Assembly: GCF_010093445.1 (NCBI RefSeq)
Contig: NZ_PDWW01000013.1
Span: forward strand, 41,185-105,184
Length of the DNA: 64,000 nt
Direction: 5' to 3'
Source: Pseudoxanthomonas japonensis
GTDB taxonomy: Bacteria > Pseudomonadota > Gammaproteobacteria > Xanthomonadales > Xanthomonadaceae
Below are positions 9,194 through 18,618 of the stretch, in pieces; the first letter of the stretch is position 1; the number at the start of each line of letters is the position of its first letter. The position numbers and the translations under genes were made by a program. Under the pieces are notes generated by a model, which saw nothing but the letters and a program-made list of their open reading frames with translations, was not told the origin of the DNA and did not search any database.

Positions 9194-11914
9194 TTACCAG
9201 TGGTATCCCACGCGGGCATACCAACGACGACCCAGCAGGTCATACGTCATCGTGTCGGTATTGGCGTCGGTGTAGCTCTGGATAAACGGGGCTTTCTTGT
9301 CGTACAGGTTGTCGATGCCGAAGGACACATCGAAGGTCTTGTTCGGTGCGTACTTGAGCTGGACATTGTGGTAGGTCACGCTGGGTGCGTGATCACCAAT
9401 GTCGCCGGGGCTGGCATTGATGTCATCGGCCTTGCCGATGTACTGCAAGCTGTAAGAACCGGACCAGGCTTCGCGTTCCATCGTCAGCGAGGTCAAGGCG
9501 CGCCAGTGAGTAAAGCTGCCACGGCCACCGGTGATCTTGCCGGCGTACTCGATCACATCCGCGCCCGGGAACGGCCGCACGTCGTACTGGTCCAGATAGG
9601 ACACATCCACGCTCAAGGTCGAATCGAACCCAGCAACCGCGAACTCGTACAGACCACCCAGGTCGATGCCCCGTACCCGTTCGTTGGCCGCATTGACCGG
9701 CTGGGACGACAGGAAGTCCACTTCACCGGTGATCGGATTGCGGGTGAAGTTGTCATTGCCGCAGAACGGATGCGCCAAGCCCGGGGTGTTGTAGCAGATC
9801 GACAGCTTGGTTGAGCCATCGATACGCTGGATCGCGTTGTCGATCTTGATGTTGAAGTAGTCCACCGTCAGCGTCAGTCCCGGCAAGAAGCTCGGCGTCC
9901 AGACCGCACCCACGGTCAGGGACTTGGCATCTTCCGGCTCCAGGTCAGGATTGCCGCCGGAGGTGGTCAGGATCGTGTTGCCCGGCTGTACGTAACCTGC
10001 CGGCACGCCGTACGCCTGACAGTTCTGACGCACTACCGAATCAGCCGGCAAGCTGCTCCAGCCGCTACAGGGATCGGTCGTGGTCAGGTTGCCCTCGGCT
10101 ACGCCACCAAACAATTCGGGGATGTTGGGGATACGGAAAGCCGTGGCGTAGTTGGCGCGCACCTTCAAGGACGGCACGATCTGCCAATCCAGGCCCACCT
10201 TGTAATTCACGTCTTCGCCGAACAGGTCATAGTCGGAATAGCGCACGGCGGCATTGAGCGTCAGGCTCTCGGCGATCACGCTGTCCTGAAGCAGCGGCAC
10301 GGCAAACTCGGCGAAGGCTTCCTTGGCCGTGTACTCACCGGCGATCGGATCCTGTTGGTTCGTGTTGGCAATGCCCAGTACCGTCAGCGGATCGGGATCG
10401 CGCCAACCACGCTCCTTGCGAACCTCGATGCCAGAGGCAAAGCCCACCCAACCGGCCGGCATCTCGAATAGCTGGCCGCTGATGTTGGCGGTGAAGCTCT
10501 TCTGGTCGTTGCCGCCGTTGTCGCGCGTCCTGAACAGGATGTAGTTGAGCACCTCGGGGGTCAGGTCGCCGTAGCCGAGATAGTCACCGCAGGGGATCGC
10601 CGCGCCGGGCGTGTTGCTGCACAGCGCGGTGTTGAGCGTGTCATCCACCCGGTCCAGGTTCGCCACATTGGTCGAGCCATCCACACCAGTGTTGCGGCCC
10701 CAATTCAGCGCGGCCGACCAGTCCCAGTTCATGCCCAACTGGCCTTCAATGCCCGCGACCACGCGGAAGGTATTGGTTTCCTGGAAGAACTCGCGTGGGC
10801 CGGCCTCTTCCAGACGGCGGCGCTGCAGCAGCAGGTCTTGGCCGGTCGGGTTGGTCGGGTGGCCGGCCGCAATATTGATCGGTCGATAGACACCCAGGCT
10901 GCCGGGCGTGGCCAACTGGTCGGACTGGCGGTTGGTGAACATCAACTCGGTGAACACGCGCGTGGTTTCATTCACAGTGCTGTCGCCGAACAGGCTGAAG
11001 CTCAAACGCTTGATCGGATTGACGGCATTGAGATAGGGATTGCCGTTGTAGTTATGCTTGGCCGCCGAATACGGTTCATAGAAGTCCCCGTCACCATTGG
11101 GATCCTGGTTGAAGTTCACGCGCGAGCCGTCGGCTAGCAATGCGCGCCCACCGATGGTGGCCGAGCTGCCCACACATTCGAGTTGCCCGTCGACCTCACC
11201 CAAGCCGCACGGTGCGCGTGAGGCCATGTTGACCGCGCCGGTCTCCGAGTAGTTGATGCCGGCCATCAACGAACCGCGGTCTGACGTAATACCCCAGGCG
11301 AAATCGAACGACTTTTCTTCGCCATCACTTTCGAAGGTCTGTCCGTACCGCACCGCCGCCTCGGCACCGTCGTAGTTCTTCTTGGTGATGATGTTCACCA
11401 CACCCGCCACGGCATCGGCACCGTAGATGGCTGAGGCACCGTCCTTGAGGACCTCGATCCGCTCGATCAGCGCTACGGGGATGATGTTCAGGTCCACCGA
11501 GCTGTTGGCACCGGTGCCGCCATTGACCACACGACGACCATTGAGCAGAACCAGCGTGCGGTTAATGCCCAAGCCGCGCAGATTGACCTGGGTAGTGCCG
11601 TAGCCGTTCTCGGCCCAGTAGGCATTGGACTGGCTGCCGGCAAAACCGGCCGAGGCCGGCAGGCGCTGCAGCAGCGTCTCCACTGAAGTGGCGCCGGAGC
11701 GCTCGATGGCTTCGGCATCCACGACGCTGACCGGGCCGACGCCGGAAATCTGGAGCCGCTTGATGTGACTGCCGGTGACCTGGACGGTGTCCAGCGTCTT
11801 GGCCGACTCGCTCGTGGCGCCCTGTTCAGCCTGCTGAGCCAGAGCCACCGTGGAAAAACCGGCGCACAGAAGGGCACCGACGGATACCGCCAAAGGATTG
11901 CGCTTGAAGTACAT
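9194..11914 (-). CDS. TonB-dependent outer-membrane receptor (no STN domain)
   Basis: A 906-residue receptor with a signal peptide (MYFKRNPLAVSVGALLCAG, cleavage after VALA) and a plug starting near residue 45 (VQVTGSHIKR, DAEAIERSG, LLQRLPAS, LRGLGINRTLVLLNGRR). The beta-barrel ends RVGYHW. It is a clear paralogue of the receptor at 1858-4893: plug, several barrel loops (KERGW, FRIPNIPELFGG, DPCSGWSSLPADSV) and the last 20 residues are nearly the same, yet it lacks STN. It leads a transcription unit with the two PepSY genes and follows a CopL-like leader gene. ATG 11914 gives the signal peptide; an upstream in-frame start would add a non-signal tail. Confidence 0.92.
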   Translation of the reverse strand: MYFKRNPLAVSVGALLCAGFSTVALAQQAEQGATSESAKTLDTVQVTGSHIKRLQISGVGPVSVVDAEAIERSGATSVETLLQRLPASAGFAGSQSNAYWAENGYGTTQVNLRGLGINRTLVLLNGRRVVNGGTGANSSVDLNIIPVALIERIEVLKDGASAIYGADAVAGVVNIITKKNYDGAEAAVRYGQTFESDGEEKSFDFAWGITSDRGSLMAGINYSETGAVNMASRAPCGLGEVDGQLECVGSSATIGGRALLADGSRVNFNQDPNGDGDFYEPYSAAKHNYNGNPYLNAVNPIKRLSFSLFGDSTVNETTRVFTELMFTNRQSDQLATPGSLGVYRPINIAAGHPTNPTGQDLLLQRRRLEEAGPREFFQETNTFRVVAGIEGQLGMNWDWSAALNWGRNTGVDGSTNVANLDRVDDTLNTALCSNTPGAAIPCGDYLGYGDLTPEVLNYILFRTRDNGGNDQKSFTANISGQLFEMPAGWVGFASGIEVRKERGWRDPDPLTVLGIANTNQQDPIAGEYTAKEAFAEFAVPLLQDSVIAESLTLNAAVRYSDYDLFGEDVNYKVGLDWQIVPSLKVRANYATAFRIPNIPELFGGVAEGNLTTTDPCSGWSSLPADSVVRQNCQAYGVPAGYVQPGNTILTTSGGNPDLEPEDAKSLTVGAVWTPSFLPGLTLTVDYFNIKIDNAIQRIDGSTKLSICYNTPGLAHPFCGNDNFTRNPITGEVDFLSSQPVNAANERVRGIDLGGLYEFAVAGFDSTLSVDVSYLDQYDVRPFPGADVIEYAGKITGGRGSFTHWRALTSLTMEREAWSGSYSLQYIGKADDINASPGDIGDHAPSVTYHNVQLKYAPNKTFDVSFGIDNLYDKKAPFIQSYTDANTDTMTYDLLGRRWYARVGYHW

Positions 11915-12003
11915 GGGTTCTCTCTCCCCCGAAGGGCAATGCATGCGTATGACCCTGGTGCCCCAGACGTGGGGGCCTATGCGACATCAGGGCGTGCGTA
12001 GAC

Positions 12004-12022
12004 GTCGCCAATCAATGGCGAC
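12004..12022 (-). promoter_or_regulatory. Stem-loop just after the CopL-like leader
   Basis: A perfect 7-bp stem (GTCGCCA / TGGCGAC) with 5-nt loop begins 9 nt after the leader stop codon, in the 117-nt gap before the TonB receptor. A second, weaker GCCCC/GGGGC hairpin lies further along. No T-run follows. The position matches hairpins after the other three leaders in this window. Confidence 0.5.
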
Positions 12023-12031
12023 CAAGCAGCA

Positions 12032-12451
12032 TTAGCCGATGGGAGGTCGGAACAGCCGGGATACCTGTCGTCGCAGCGGCGGCAACTCAGGCGTAGGTAG
12101 GTAGGTGCTCGTCAGGGCGTGCTGGGCGGCAAAGATGACCGGCACACGCCCGGCGAAGAAGGTGAGCACACAGCTGCAGTCGCAGGAGGTGGTGCTGCAG
12201 TCGCACTGATGATCGTTCTGATCACCCTGCCCGGCTCGCTTGCCACCGGGAAGAATTTTGTTGCAATCGTTACTAATCTTGGCGCGTTCATTGACACGCG
12301 CGCCGCCATGCACCGAGTGGGTGCCATTCACCGCACCTGGGGGAGGAATATGCCGCACGGCCATCCGCGTGGTGGCCTGCGCGCTCAGGATCCCATCCGC
12401 GCAGAGCACGAGGATCAGGAACATACGCAGTAGCACGCGAAGCGAAGGCAT
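12032..12451 (-). CDS. CopL-like small exported leader protein ending in RPPIG
   Basis: A 139-residue protein. It has a hydrophobic N-terminal signal segment (LRVLLRMFLILVLCADGIL), a middle with many potential metal ligands (NDCNK, then QCDCSTTSCDCSC), and the C-terminus RLFRPPIG. The layout and last residues match the CopL protein at 27041-27460. CopL is known in Xanthomonas as a regulatory gene needed for copper-inducible copAB expression. Here it stands before a TonB receptor and PepSY reductases rather than efflux genes, so a metal-responsive control role is inferred. ATG 12451 was chosen because it starts the signal segment. It is divergent from hutC. Confidence 0.7.
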   Translation of the reverse strand: MPSLRVLLRMFLILVLCADGILSAQATTRMAVRHIPPPGAVNGTHSVHGGARVNERAKISNDCNKILPGGKRAGQGDQNDHQCDCSTTSCDCSCVLTFFAGRVPVIFAAQHALTSTYLPTPELPPLRRQVSRLFRPPIG

Positions 12452-12474
12452 GAGCGTGTGGCGAACCCGCAGGT

Positions 12475-12484
12475 TGTCTATACC
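12475..12484. promoter_or_regulatory. Putative HutC operator, distal copy
   Basis: The sequence TGTCTATACC matches, on the opposite strand, nine of ten bases of the hutC-proximal site TGTATAGACA. TGT...ACA half-sites are what GntR/HutC-type repressors usually bind. It lies between the CopL-like gene and hutC. Confidence 0.4.
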
Positions 12485-12556
12485 ACAGCAATAGCACGAG
12501 GAAATTCTTAGTGTCAACTGCTTGTGCAGTACAGCATCGAAAGTGGTTGGACTGGT

Positions 12557-12566
12557 TGTATAGACA
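12557..12566. promoter_or_regulatory. Putative HutC operator, proximal copy
   Basis: TGTATAGACA is an imperfect palindrome 15 nt upstream of the hutC ATG, where an autoregulating HutC would bind to control the whole hut operon. The assignment rests on position, symmetry and the second copy about 80 bp away. Confidence 0.45.
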
Positions 12567-12581
12567 TGTAATGCTTGGGCC

Positions 12582-13307
12582 ATGGACGAACCCAAGCCGC
12601 ACTACCAGAAGCTCAAGCACTTCATCCTGCGTCACATCACCAACGGCGACTGGCCCGCGCGCAGTCGCGTCCCCAGCGAGAACGAACTGACGGCCAAGTT
12701 CGGCTTGTCTCGCATGACAGTGAATCGAGCGCTGCGCGAGTTGACCGATGCCGGCGTACTAACCCGGGTGCAAGGTGTCGGCACGTTCGTCGCCGGCCCC
12801 AAGGCCGAATCGGCGATGTTCGAGGTGCGCAATATTCGCGACGAGATTCAGTCACGCGGCCAGACACACTCGGTCCAAGTGCTGATCTGCGAGACGGTCG
12901 AGGCGCGCTCCAGTGTGACGACCAACTTCGGCCTGACGCCGGGCACGGAGCTGTTCCACAGTCGCCTGCTCCACCACAGCGATGACAAGCCGGTGCAGTT
13001 GGAGGATCGCTTTGTGCAACCCAGCGTGGCGCCGGATTACCTGGACATCGATTTCCACACCGAGATTCCGCATCAGTACTTGATGCGCGTTGCGCCGCTG
13101 GAGCGCGCCGAACATGTGATTGAAGCCGAGACGGCCAGCAAGCGTCTGGCTGCGCAACTGAAGATCAACGAAGGCGATCCGTTGCTGGTGCTGACCCGAC
13201 GTACGTGGTCGCGCGGACAGGTGGCCAGCTTTGTGCGGTTGATTCACCCGGCATCTCGTTACCGCTTTGTGGGCACCTTCCAGGTTGGCGCCCCCCTGAC
13301 CCCTTGA
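12582..13307 (+). CDS. hutC: Histidine utilisation repressor (GntR/HutC family)
   Basis: A 241-residue transcription factor. Residues 5-72 form the GntR winged helix ([53 protein letters not shown]). The rest is a UTRA ligand-binding domain (residues ~95-235), which in HutC senses urocanate and releases DNA. It is the first gene of the hut operon, four codon-lengths or less from hutU, so it probably represses its own transcription. It is divergent from a CopL-like gene across a 130-bp gap that holds two candidate operators. Confidence 0.93.
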   Translation: MDEPKPHYQKLKHFILRHITNGDWPARSRVPSENELTAKFGLSRMTVNRALRELTDAGVLTRVQGVGTFVAGPKAESAMFEVRNIRDEIQSRGQTHSVQVLICETVEARSSVTTNFGLTPGTELFHSRLLHHSDDKPVQLEDRFVQPSVAPDYLDIDFHTEIPHQYLMRVAPLERAEHVIEAETASKRLAAQLKINEGDPLLVLTRRTWSRGQVASFVRLIHPASRYRFVGTFQVGAPLTP

Positions 13308-13314
13308 GGATTTG

Positions 13315-15006
13315 ATGGATACCTTGGAACGCTCCGCTTCCCCTGCGCGCACCGTTCGCGCTCCGATCGGCACCCAGCTGCACTGCAAGAGCTGGCTGAC
13401 TGAAGCGGCCTACCGCATGATCCAGAACAATCTGGACCCCGATGTTGCCGAGCGCCCGGAAGACCTGGTGGTCTACGGCGGCATCGGTCGTGCTGCGCGC
13501 GACTGGAGAAGCTTTGACCGTATCTTGGAAACGTTGCGATCGCTTGAGGATGATGAATCCTTGTTGGTGCAATCGGGAAAACCGGTAGGCGTGTTCCGCA
13601 CGCATAAGGATGCACCGCGCGTACTGATCGCCAACTCCAACCTGGTGCCCCACTGGGCGACTTGGGAGCATTTCAACGAGCTCGATAAGAAGGGCTTGAT
13701 GATGTACGGGCAGATGACCGCCGGCAGCTGGATCTACATCGGTAGCCAGGGCATCGTGCAGGGAACCTACGAGACGTTCGTTGAGCTGGGTCGCCAGCAC
13801 TACGGTGGCAACTGGCAGAACAAGTGGATCCTCACCGCAGGCTTGGGCGGTATGGGCGGCGCGCAAGCATTGGCCGCAACGCTAGCCGGCGCCAGCAGCA
13901 TCGTGATCGAGTGTCAGGAGTCGCGAATCGATTTTCGCATTCGCACACGCTATGTCGATCACAAGGCCACCTCCATCGAGCAGGCCCTGCAGATCATTGA
14001 AAGCAGTCCAGTCCCCGTGTCGGTGGGATTGCTGGGCAATGCGGCCGAATTACTCCCGCAGTTCGTCGCTCTTGCACGCAATGGCGGCGCCCGCCCCCAT
14101 GCGGTGACCGATCAGACCTCGGCGCATGACCTGATCAACGGGTATCTGCCGTCGGGATGGACGGTGTCGCAGTGGGAGCAGGCCCGGGCCGGCAGCGACG
14201 GCCAACGCCGTGAATTGGCGCAGGCCGCGGCCGCCTCGTGCGCCACGCACGTACGCGCCATGCTTGATTTCCACGCGCTGGGCGTGCCGACGATCGACTA
14301 CGGCAACAACATCCGGCAAGTGGCCCTGGATCAAGGCGTGGACAATGCCTTCGCCTTCCCTGGCTTCGTGCCCGCCTGTATCCGTCCGCTCTTCTGCCGG
14401 GGCATGGGGCCTTTCCGATGGGTGGCCCTCAGCGGCGACCCGGAAGATATCTACAAGACCGATGCCAAGGTCAAAGAGCTGTTTCCGGATAACACGCATC
14501 TTCACCAGTGGCTGGATCAGGCGCGGGAGCGCATCGCGTTCCAAGGCCTGCCTGCCCGCATTTGCTGGCTGGGTCTGGGCGAGCGACACAAAGCGGCTTT
14601 GGCATTCAATGAAATGGTGCGTAACGGCGAATTGAAGGCGCCCATCGTGATTGGGCGTGATCATCTGGATTGTGGCTCGGTCGCCAGCCCCAACCGCGAA
14701 ACCGAAGGCATGCGTGATGGTTCCGATGCGGTATCGGATTGGCCGCTGCTCAATGCCCTGCTGGCCACCAGTGGCGGCGCCACGTGGGTAAGCCTGCATC
14801 ACGGAGGCGGCGTGGGCATGGGGTTTTCGCAGCATTCGGGTGTAGTCATCGTCTGCGATGGCACTGAACAAGCCGACCGGCGGCTAGCGCGCGTGCTATG
14901 GAACGATCCGGCCACCGGGGTCATGCGCCATGCTGATGCCGGCTACGAGCAAGCATTGGCGTGCGCGCGTGAGCATGAGTTGATCTTGCCGGCCATCCTG
15001 GAGTGA
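13315..15006 (+). CDS. hutU: Urocanate hydratase (urocanase)
   Basis: A 563-residue cytosolic enzyme that converts urocanate to imidazolone propionate using tightly bound NAD+, step 2 of histidine degradation. The length is right for the family. Conserved stretches include the Rossmann-like GLGGMGGAQ, and [31 protein letters not shown] (partly cited) and the C-terminal [16 protein letters not shown] 13315 follows a GAGGA ribosome binding site; a TTG one codon earlier is possible. It starts 7 nt after hutC and its stop overlaps the hutH start. Confidence 0.97.
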   Translation: MDTLERSASPARTVRAPIGTQLHCKSWLTEAAYRMIQNNLDPDVAERPEDLVVYGGIGRAARDWRSFDRILETLRSLEDDESLLVQSGKPVGVFRTHKDAPRVLIANSNLVPHWATWEHFNELDKKGLMMYGQMTAGSWIYIGSQGIVQGTYETFVELGRQHYGGNWQNKWILTAGLGGMGGAQALAATLAGASSIVIECQESRIDFRIRTRYVDHKATSIEQALQIIESSPVPVSVGLLGNAAELLPQFVALARNGGARPHAVTDQTSAHDLINGYLPSGWTVSQWEQARAGSDGQRRELAQAAAASCATHVRAMLDFHALGVPTIDYGNNIRQVALDQGVDNAFAFPGFVPACIRPLFCRGMGPFRWVALSGDPEDIYKTDAKVKELFPDNTHLHQWLDQARERIAFQGLPARICWLGLGERHKAALAFNEMVRNGELKAPIVIGRDHLDCGSVASPNRETEGMRDGSDAVSDWPLLNALLATSGGATWVSLHHGGGVGMGFSQHSGVVIVCDGTEQADRRLARVLWNDPATGVMRHADAGYEQALACAREHELILPAILE

Positions 15007-16541
15007 GCATCATGCTGAACTTGACGCCTGGCCAAGTGACCTTGGCGCAGCTGCGGCAGATCGCCGAAGGTGCCGCCCCCATCGCACTGGACCCCGCCTG
15101 TTGGGATCAGGTGCGCGCCTCTTCCCAAGCCGTCCAGGCCATCGTGGTGGCCGGTGAGCCTGCCTATGGCATCAACACCGGCTTTGGCAAGCTGGCCAAG
15201 GTCCACATAGCGCGCGAGCAATTGGAGCAACTGCAGACCAACCTGGTGCGCTCCCATGCCGTTGGCATGGGCCCGCTGCTCGATGACGCCTGCGTACGAC
15301 TGATCTTCGCCACCAAGATCGCGTCTCTGGCCCGAGGCTACTCGGGCGTACGCGAGCAGACGCTGGCTACGCTAGTGGCGATCTACAACGCACAGATCTG
15401 GCCCTGCATTCCTGCCCAAGGCTCAGTAGGCGCCTCCGGCGATCTGGCACCGTTGGCGCACCTGACGTTGGCAGCCATGGGCGAAGGCCACGTGCGGGTT
15501 GACGGACAGGTGCTGCCCGCCAGCCAGGCGCTGGAACACGCGGGCATCACCCCGATCCGGCTGGCGGCCAAGGAGGGGCTGGCCCTGCTCAACGGCACGC
15601 AGGTATCCACCGGCATTGCATTGATGGCGCTGTTCGCGGCAGAGCAGATCTACTCAGCTGCCGTGTTGAGCGGCGCGATGAGCGTCGATGCCGCCTGCGG
15701 CTCTGACTCGCCCTTCGATCCGCGCATCCATGCCGTGCGTGGCCAGCCGGGCCAGATTGTCGTGGCCAAGCACTACCTTCGCCTGCTGGCCGGTAGCGCG
15801 ATCCGTGAGTCGCATCGTCAGAACGACACGCGTGTGCAGGATCCTTACAGTCTCAGGTGCCAGCCTCAGGTGATGGGGGCCATACGCGACGTGATGCAAC
15901 ATGTGGCACAAGTGTTGTGGACAGAGGCCAACGCGGTCTCTGATAACCCACTGGTCTTCACCGATACCAGCGAAGTGATCTCGGGTGGCAACTTCCACGC
16001 CGAGCCCGTGGCCTTTGCTGCGGATCAACTGACCATGGCAGTGTCGGAGATCGGTGCCTTAGCCGAGCGCCGGATTGCCTTGTTGATCGATTCGACTTTG
16101 TCAGGTCTGCCCGCATTCCTGGTGGCCAACCCGGGCGTCAATTCAGGTTTCATGATCGCCCACGTGACCGCCGCTGCACTGGCCAGCGAAAACAAAACCC
16201 TCTCCCATCCCGCCAGCGTGGATTCTTTGCCGACCTCGGCCAACCAGGAGGACCATGTCAGCATGGCGACCTTCGCCGCGCGCAAGTCTCGCGAGGTGGC
16301 CGATAACGTGCGTCGCATCGTGGCCATCGAAATGCTTGCCGCCTGCCAAGGCATCGAGTTCCGACGGCCGCTGCAGTCTTCGCAGGCTTTGGAAGCGGTG
16401 CACGCGCAGGTACGCGCCCTGGTACCCCGCTACGACGAGGACCGCTATCTGGCCCCCGAGATGCAGGCCATCGAGGCCTTCATCCAACGAGGGGGGCTGC
16501 AACCGTTCCTGGAGTGGCCATTGCAGGAGACGGGCAGGTGA
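15003..16541 (+). CDS. hutH: Histidine ammonia-lyase (histidase)
   Basis: A 512-residue enzyme that deaminates histidine to urocanate, step 1 of the pathway. The Ala-Ser-Gly triad (residues 144-146, in [15 protein letters not shown]) cyclises to the MIO electrophile. Other family marks are [18 protein letters not shown], and SADQ-like [17 protein letters not shown] at 15003 overlaps the hutU stop (GTGA); an ATG at 15012 is the alternative start. It overlaps the next gene in the same way, which points to translational coupling along the operon. Confidence 0.97.
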   Translation: MSIMLNLTPGQVTLAQLRQIAEGAAPIALDPACWDQVRASSQAVQAIVVAGEPAYGINTGFGKLAKVHIAREQLEQLQTNLVRSHAVGMGPLLDDACVRLIFATKIASLARGYSGVREQTLATLVAIYNAQIWPCIPAQGSVGASGDLAPLAHLTLAAMGEGHVRVDGQVLPASQALEHAGITPIRLAAKEGLALLNGTQVSTGIALMALFAAEQIYSAAVLSGAMSVDAACGSDSPFDPRIHAVRGQPGQIVVAKHYLRLLAGSAIRESHRQNDTRVQDPYSLRCQPQVMGAIRDVMQHVAQVLWTEANAVSDNPLVFTDTSEVISGGNFHAEPVAFAADQLTMAVSEIGALAERRIALLIDSTLSGLPAFLVANPGVNSGFMIAHVTAAALASENKTLSHPASVDSLPTSANQEDHVSMATFAARKSREVADNVRRIVAIEMLAACQGIEFRRPLQSSQALEAVHAQVRALVPRYDEDRYLAPEMQAIEAFIQRGGLQPFLEWPLQETGR

Positions 16542-17503
16542 ATCCTGCATGGGCGGGGCGCGTGGATCTGCCGTTGTCGGCCGATACCCAGCGCTGGCAT
16601 CAGGTGGTGGCGTCGGACCCGGATCTTGGCGCTCCTGGCATTGCCCTGCTGGGCTTTGCCAGCGATGAAGGCATTCGTCGCAATGCCGGACGGCCAGGTG
16701 CTGCACAAGGGCCCGATGCACTTCGCAGGACGTTGGCCAACCTGCCCGTGCTACAACCCTGCCCTCTTTACGACGCAGGCAATATCGTCTGCGAGGATCG
16801 TGCCCTGGAGCTGGCACAGGCCCACTACTCCCAGCGCGCCCAACAACTCTTGGATAGCGGGCATTGGGTCGTCGGCTTAGGCGGAGGTCACGAAATTGGC
16901 TATGCCAGCTATGCGGCCCTGTGCGGCCACCTCGGACCATCACCATCGCGAATCGGCATTTTCAACTTCGATGCTCATTTCGATTTACGCGAGCAGGGGT
17001 GTGCGAGTTCCGGCACGCCCTTCCTTCAAGCATTGGAGCACGCCCACAGGAGTGCCACGCCGCTCCAGTACCACTGCATTGGCGTCAGTCGCTCCAGCAA
17101 TACACCGCGCTTGTTCGCTACGGCCGAACGTGAGGGCGCCCACTACATCACCGATGACGCCCTAAACGCGTGGAATTGGCACGCACAAGCGGAAGTGGTG
17201 AATCGCTGGTGTGATGCGGTGGACGTAATCTACCTGACCCTGTGCCTGGATGTATTGCCGCAAGCCACTGCTCCGGGTGTGAGCGCGCCTAATCCAAGAG
17301 GCGTGAGCCTAGAGGTCGTGGAAGCATTGATGGACTTGATCCTGGCTTCAGGAAAGGTGCGGTTGATGGATGTGGCTGAGCTGTGTCCGCCCTTGGACTT
17401 AGATCAAGCTACTGCGCGCATAGCCGCTCGCCTAATCCACCGCGCCTGTAGCGCGGTACGACCGGCGCTCAACAGGAGCGGGCAGCTGAACTCTATGGCT
17501 TGA
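16538..17503 (+). CDS. hutG: Formimidoylglutamase (arginase family)
   Basis: A ~321-residue metalloenzyme that hydrolyses N-formimino-glutamate to glutamate and formamide. Ureohydrolase motifs are visible: GGGHEIGYASY, NFDAHFDLR and LTLCLDVLPQATAPGVSAPNP. GTG 16538 overlaps the hutH stop by GTGA. It is the last gene of hutCUHG. Imidazolonepropionase (hutI), needed between HutU and HutG, is not in this operon or elsewhere in the window. It converges with merR, whose end lies only 2 nt away. Confidence 0.92.
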   Translation: MNPAWAGRVDLPLSADTQRWHQVVASDPDLGAPGIALLGFASDEGIRRNAGRPGAAQGPDALRRTLANLPVLQPCPLYDAGNIVCEDRALELAQAHYSQRAQQLLDSGHWVVGLGGGHEIGYASYAALCGHLGPSPSRIGIFNFDAHFDLREQGCASSGTPFLQALEHAHRSATPLQYHCIGVSRSSNTPRLFATAEREGAHYITDDALNAWNWHAQAEVVNRWCDAVDVIYLTLCLDVLPQATAPGVSAPNPRGVSLEVVEALMDLILASGKVRLMDVAELCPPLDLDQATARIAARLIHRACSAVRPALNRSGQLNSMA

Positions 17504-17505
17504 GG

Positions 17506-17904
17506 CTACCGACTTGTCCTTGCCAACCGATCTAGCGCGGGGCAAGCATCACCCGCGGAGGCTTGGCATTCGTCTACCAATTGTTTCAGCCCGGTCTCCA
17601 ACAAACGCAAATCTTCAATGCGCTGGCGGACTTCGCTCAACTTCTGTTCCGTCAGCAATCGGGTTTGCTCACACGCGCCCCTGCCCTCGATCTGCAACAA
17701 ACTAGCTATCTCATCAAGACGGAACCCGGCCGCCTGAGCTCGTCGGATAAATCTAAGCCGGCTAACATCAGCCTCACCATAGCGCCGTACACCGCGTTGT
17801 GGACGTTCGGGCTCAGGAAGCAAGCCCCGCCGCTGGTAATAGCGAATCGTCTCGATATGTACATCCGCGGCCTTTGCCAGCCGACCGATGGTCATGGCAC
17901 TCAT
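17506..17904 (-). CDS. merR: MerR mercury-responsive regulator
   Basis: A ~132-residue MerR-family activator/repressor. It has an N-terminal winged helix (MTIGRLAKAADVHIETIRYYQRRGLL), a dimerisation helix, and three cysteines at about 78, 113 and 121 (GACEQ, DECQAS, DACP) in the spacing of the MerR Hg(II) site. I used ATG 17904; ATG 17895 is equally possible, and longer versions would overlap the mer promoter. It is divergent from merT across a canonical mer operator, which it would twist to activate transcription when Hg(II) binds. Confidence 0.9.
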   Translation of the reverse strand: MSAMTIGRLAKAADVHIETIRYYQRRGLLPEPERPQRGVRRYGEADVSRLRFIRRAQAAGFRLDEIASLLQIEGRGACEQTRLLTEQKLSEVRQRIEDLRLLETGLKQLVDECQASAGDACPALDRLARTSR

Positions 17905-17913
17905 GATCACTGC

Positions 17914-17945
17914 TTGACTCCGTACCATGGTACGGAGAATAACAT
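17914..17945 (+). promoter_or_regulatory. MerR-controlled mer promoter/operator
   Basis: A TTGACT -35 element (17914-17919) is followed by the MerR dyad CCGTAC-CATG-GTACGG (17920-17935) and a TAACAT -10 element (17940-17945), i.e. a long 20-bp spacer as in MerR-family promoters. The first base of the merT ATG is only 7 nt after the -10, so the transcript is predicted to be leaderless or nearly so. Confidence 0.85.
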
Positions 17946-17951
17946 ACTGCC

Positions 17952-18314
17952 ATGAGTCAGCATCGTCCTCCCAAGTCCTTTTTGCCACCTCTTTGGGGCG
18001 CGGCGGTTGCCGCTGTTGGCGCGTCAATATGCTGCGTGGTGCCGCTGGTGCTGGTCTTAATGGGAATCAGCGGAGCATGGATCGCTAACCTCACGGCCTT
18101 TGACGTCTGGCGCCCTTGGTTGAGCGCGCTCACCATACTTTGCTTGGCTTGGGCGTTTTGGACCCAGTATCGCTCAGGCGCGCAGCGGTGCAGCAATGAC
18201 GGTGGCTGCACGGATACCCCATCACTAAGGCGCCGCCGTCGTTGGCTCTGGATGGCCGCCAGCGGGATCGTGCTGTTGCTACTCTTTCCCTATTACATTA
18301 GCTGGTTCTTGTAA
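17952..18314 (+). CDS. merT: Mercuric ion transporter MerT
   Basis: A 120-residue inner-membrane protein with three hydrophobic helices. The first carries the adjacent cysteines GASICCVVPL, and a cytoplasmic loop has a second Cys pair (QRCSNDGGC), the arrangement by which MerT accepts Hg(II) from MerP and moves it inward. It is the first gene after the mer promoter and is followed 10 nt later by merP. The ORF begins almost at the predicted transcription start. Confidence 0.9.
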   Translation: MSQHRPPKSFLPPLWGAAVAAVGASICCVVPLVLVLMGISGAWIANLTAFDVWRPWLSALTILCLAWAFWTQYRSGAQRCSNDGGCTDTPSLRRRRRWLWMAASGIVLLLLFPYYISWFL

Positions 18315-18324
18315 GGAGCACTTT

Positions 18325-18618
18325 ATGCGCGCAATGCTTCTTGGTCTGATCATGACGATCTGGATGTCGGCGGCTTGGGCCATCACACCTCAACGGGTCA
18401 TGTTGCATGTGGAGAACATGACGTGTCCGGCATGCAGCATTACCATCGAGAAGGCCTTGGACAAGGTGCCTGGGGTAACGTCCACTCAGGTAGACACACG
18501 GGCTGGAACAGTGACCGTTATTTTTGATGCGAAAATCGTGGATTCAGCGAGAATAGCAAAGGCGATCACTGACGCCGGTTTTCCAGCGACCATCAAGACA
18601 GGATCGGAAAGTGGCTGA
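18325..18618 (+). CDS. merP: Periplasmic mercury-binding protein MerP
   Basis: A 97-residue protein with a signal peptide (MLLGLIMTIWMSAAWA) and one HMA domain bearing MTCPACSITIEKAL, the GMTCxxC-type metal site. In mer systems it captures Hg(II) in the periplasm and hands it to MerT. A ribosome binding site AAGGAG precedes the start. Its end overlaps the following small gene by 8 nt. Confidence 0.92.
   Translation: MRAMLLGLIMTIWMSAAWAITPQRVMLHVENMTCPACSITIEKALDKVPGVTSTQVDTRAGTVTVIFDAKIVDSARIAKAITDAGFPATIKTGSESG

Noticed and set aside
17221..17290. Apparent loss of a metal-binding Asp in HutG (CLDV instead of DxD)
   Set aside because: I recall CLD-type loops in other formimidoylglutamases, so this is probably normal for the family.
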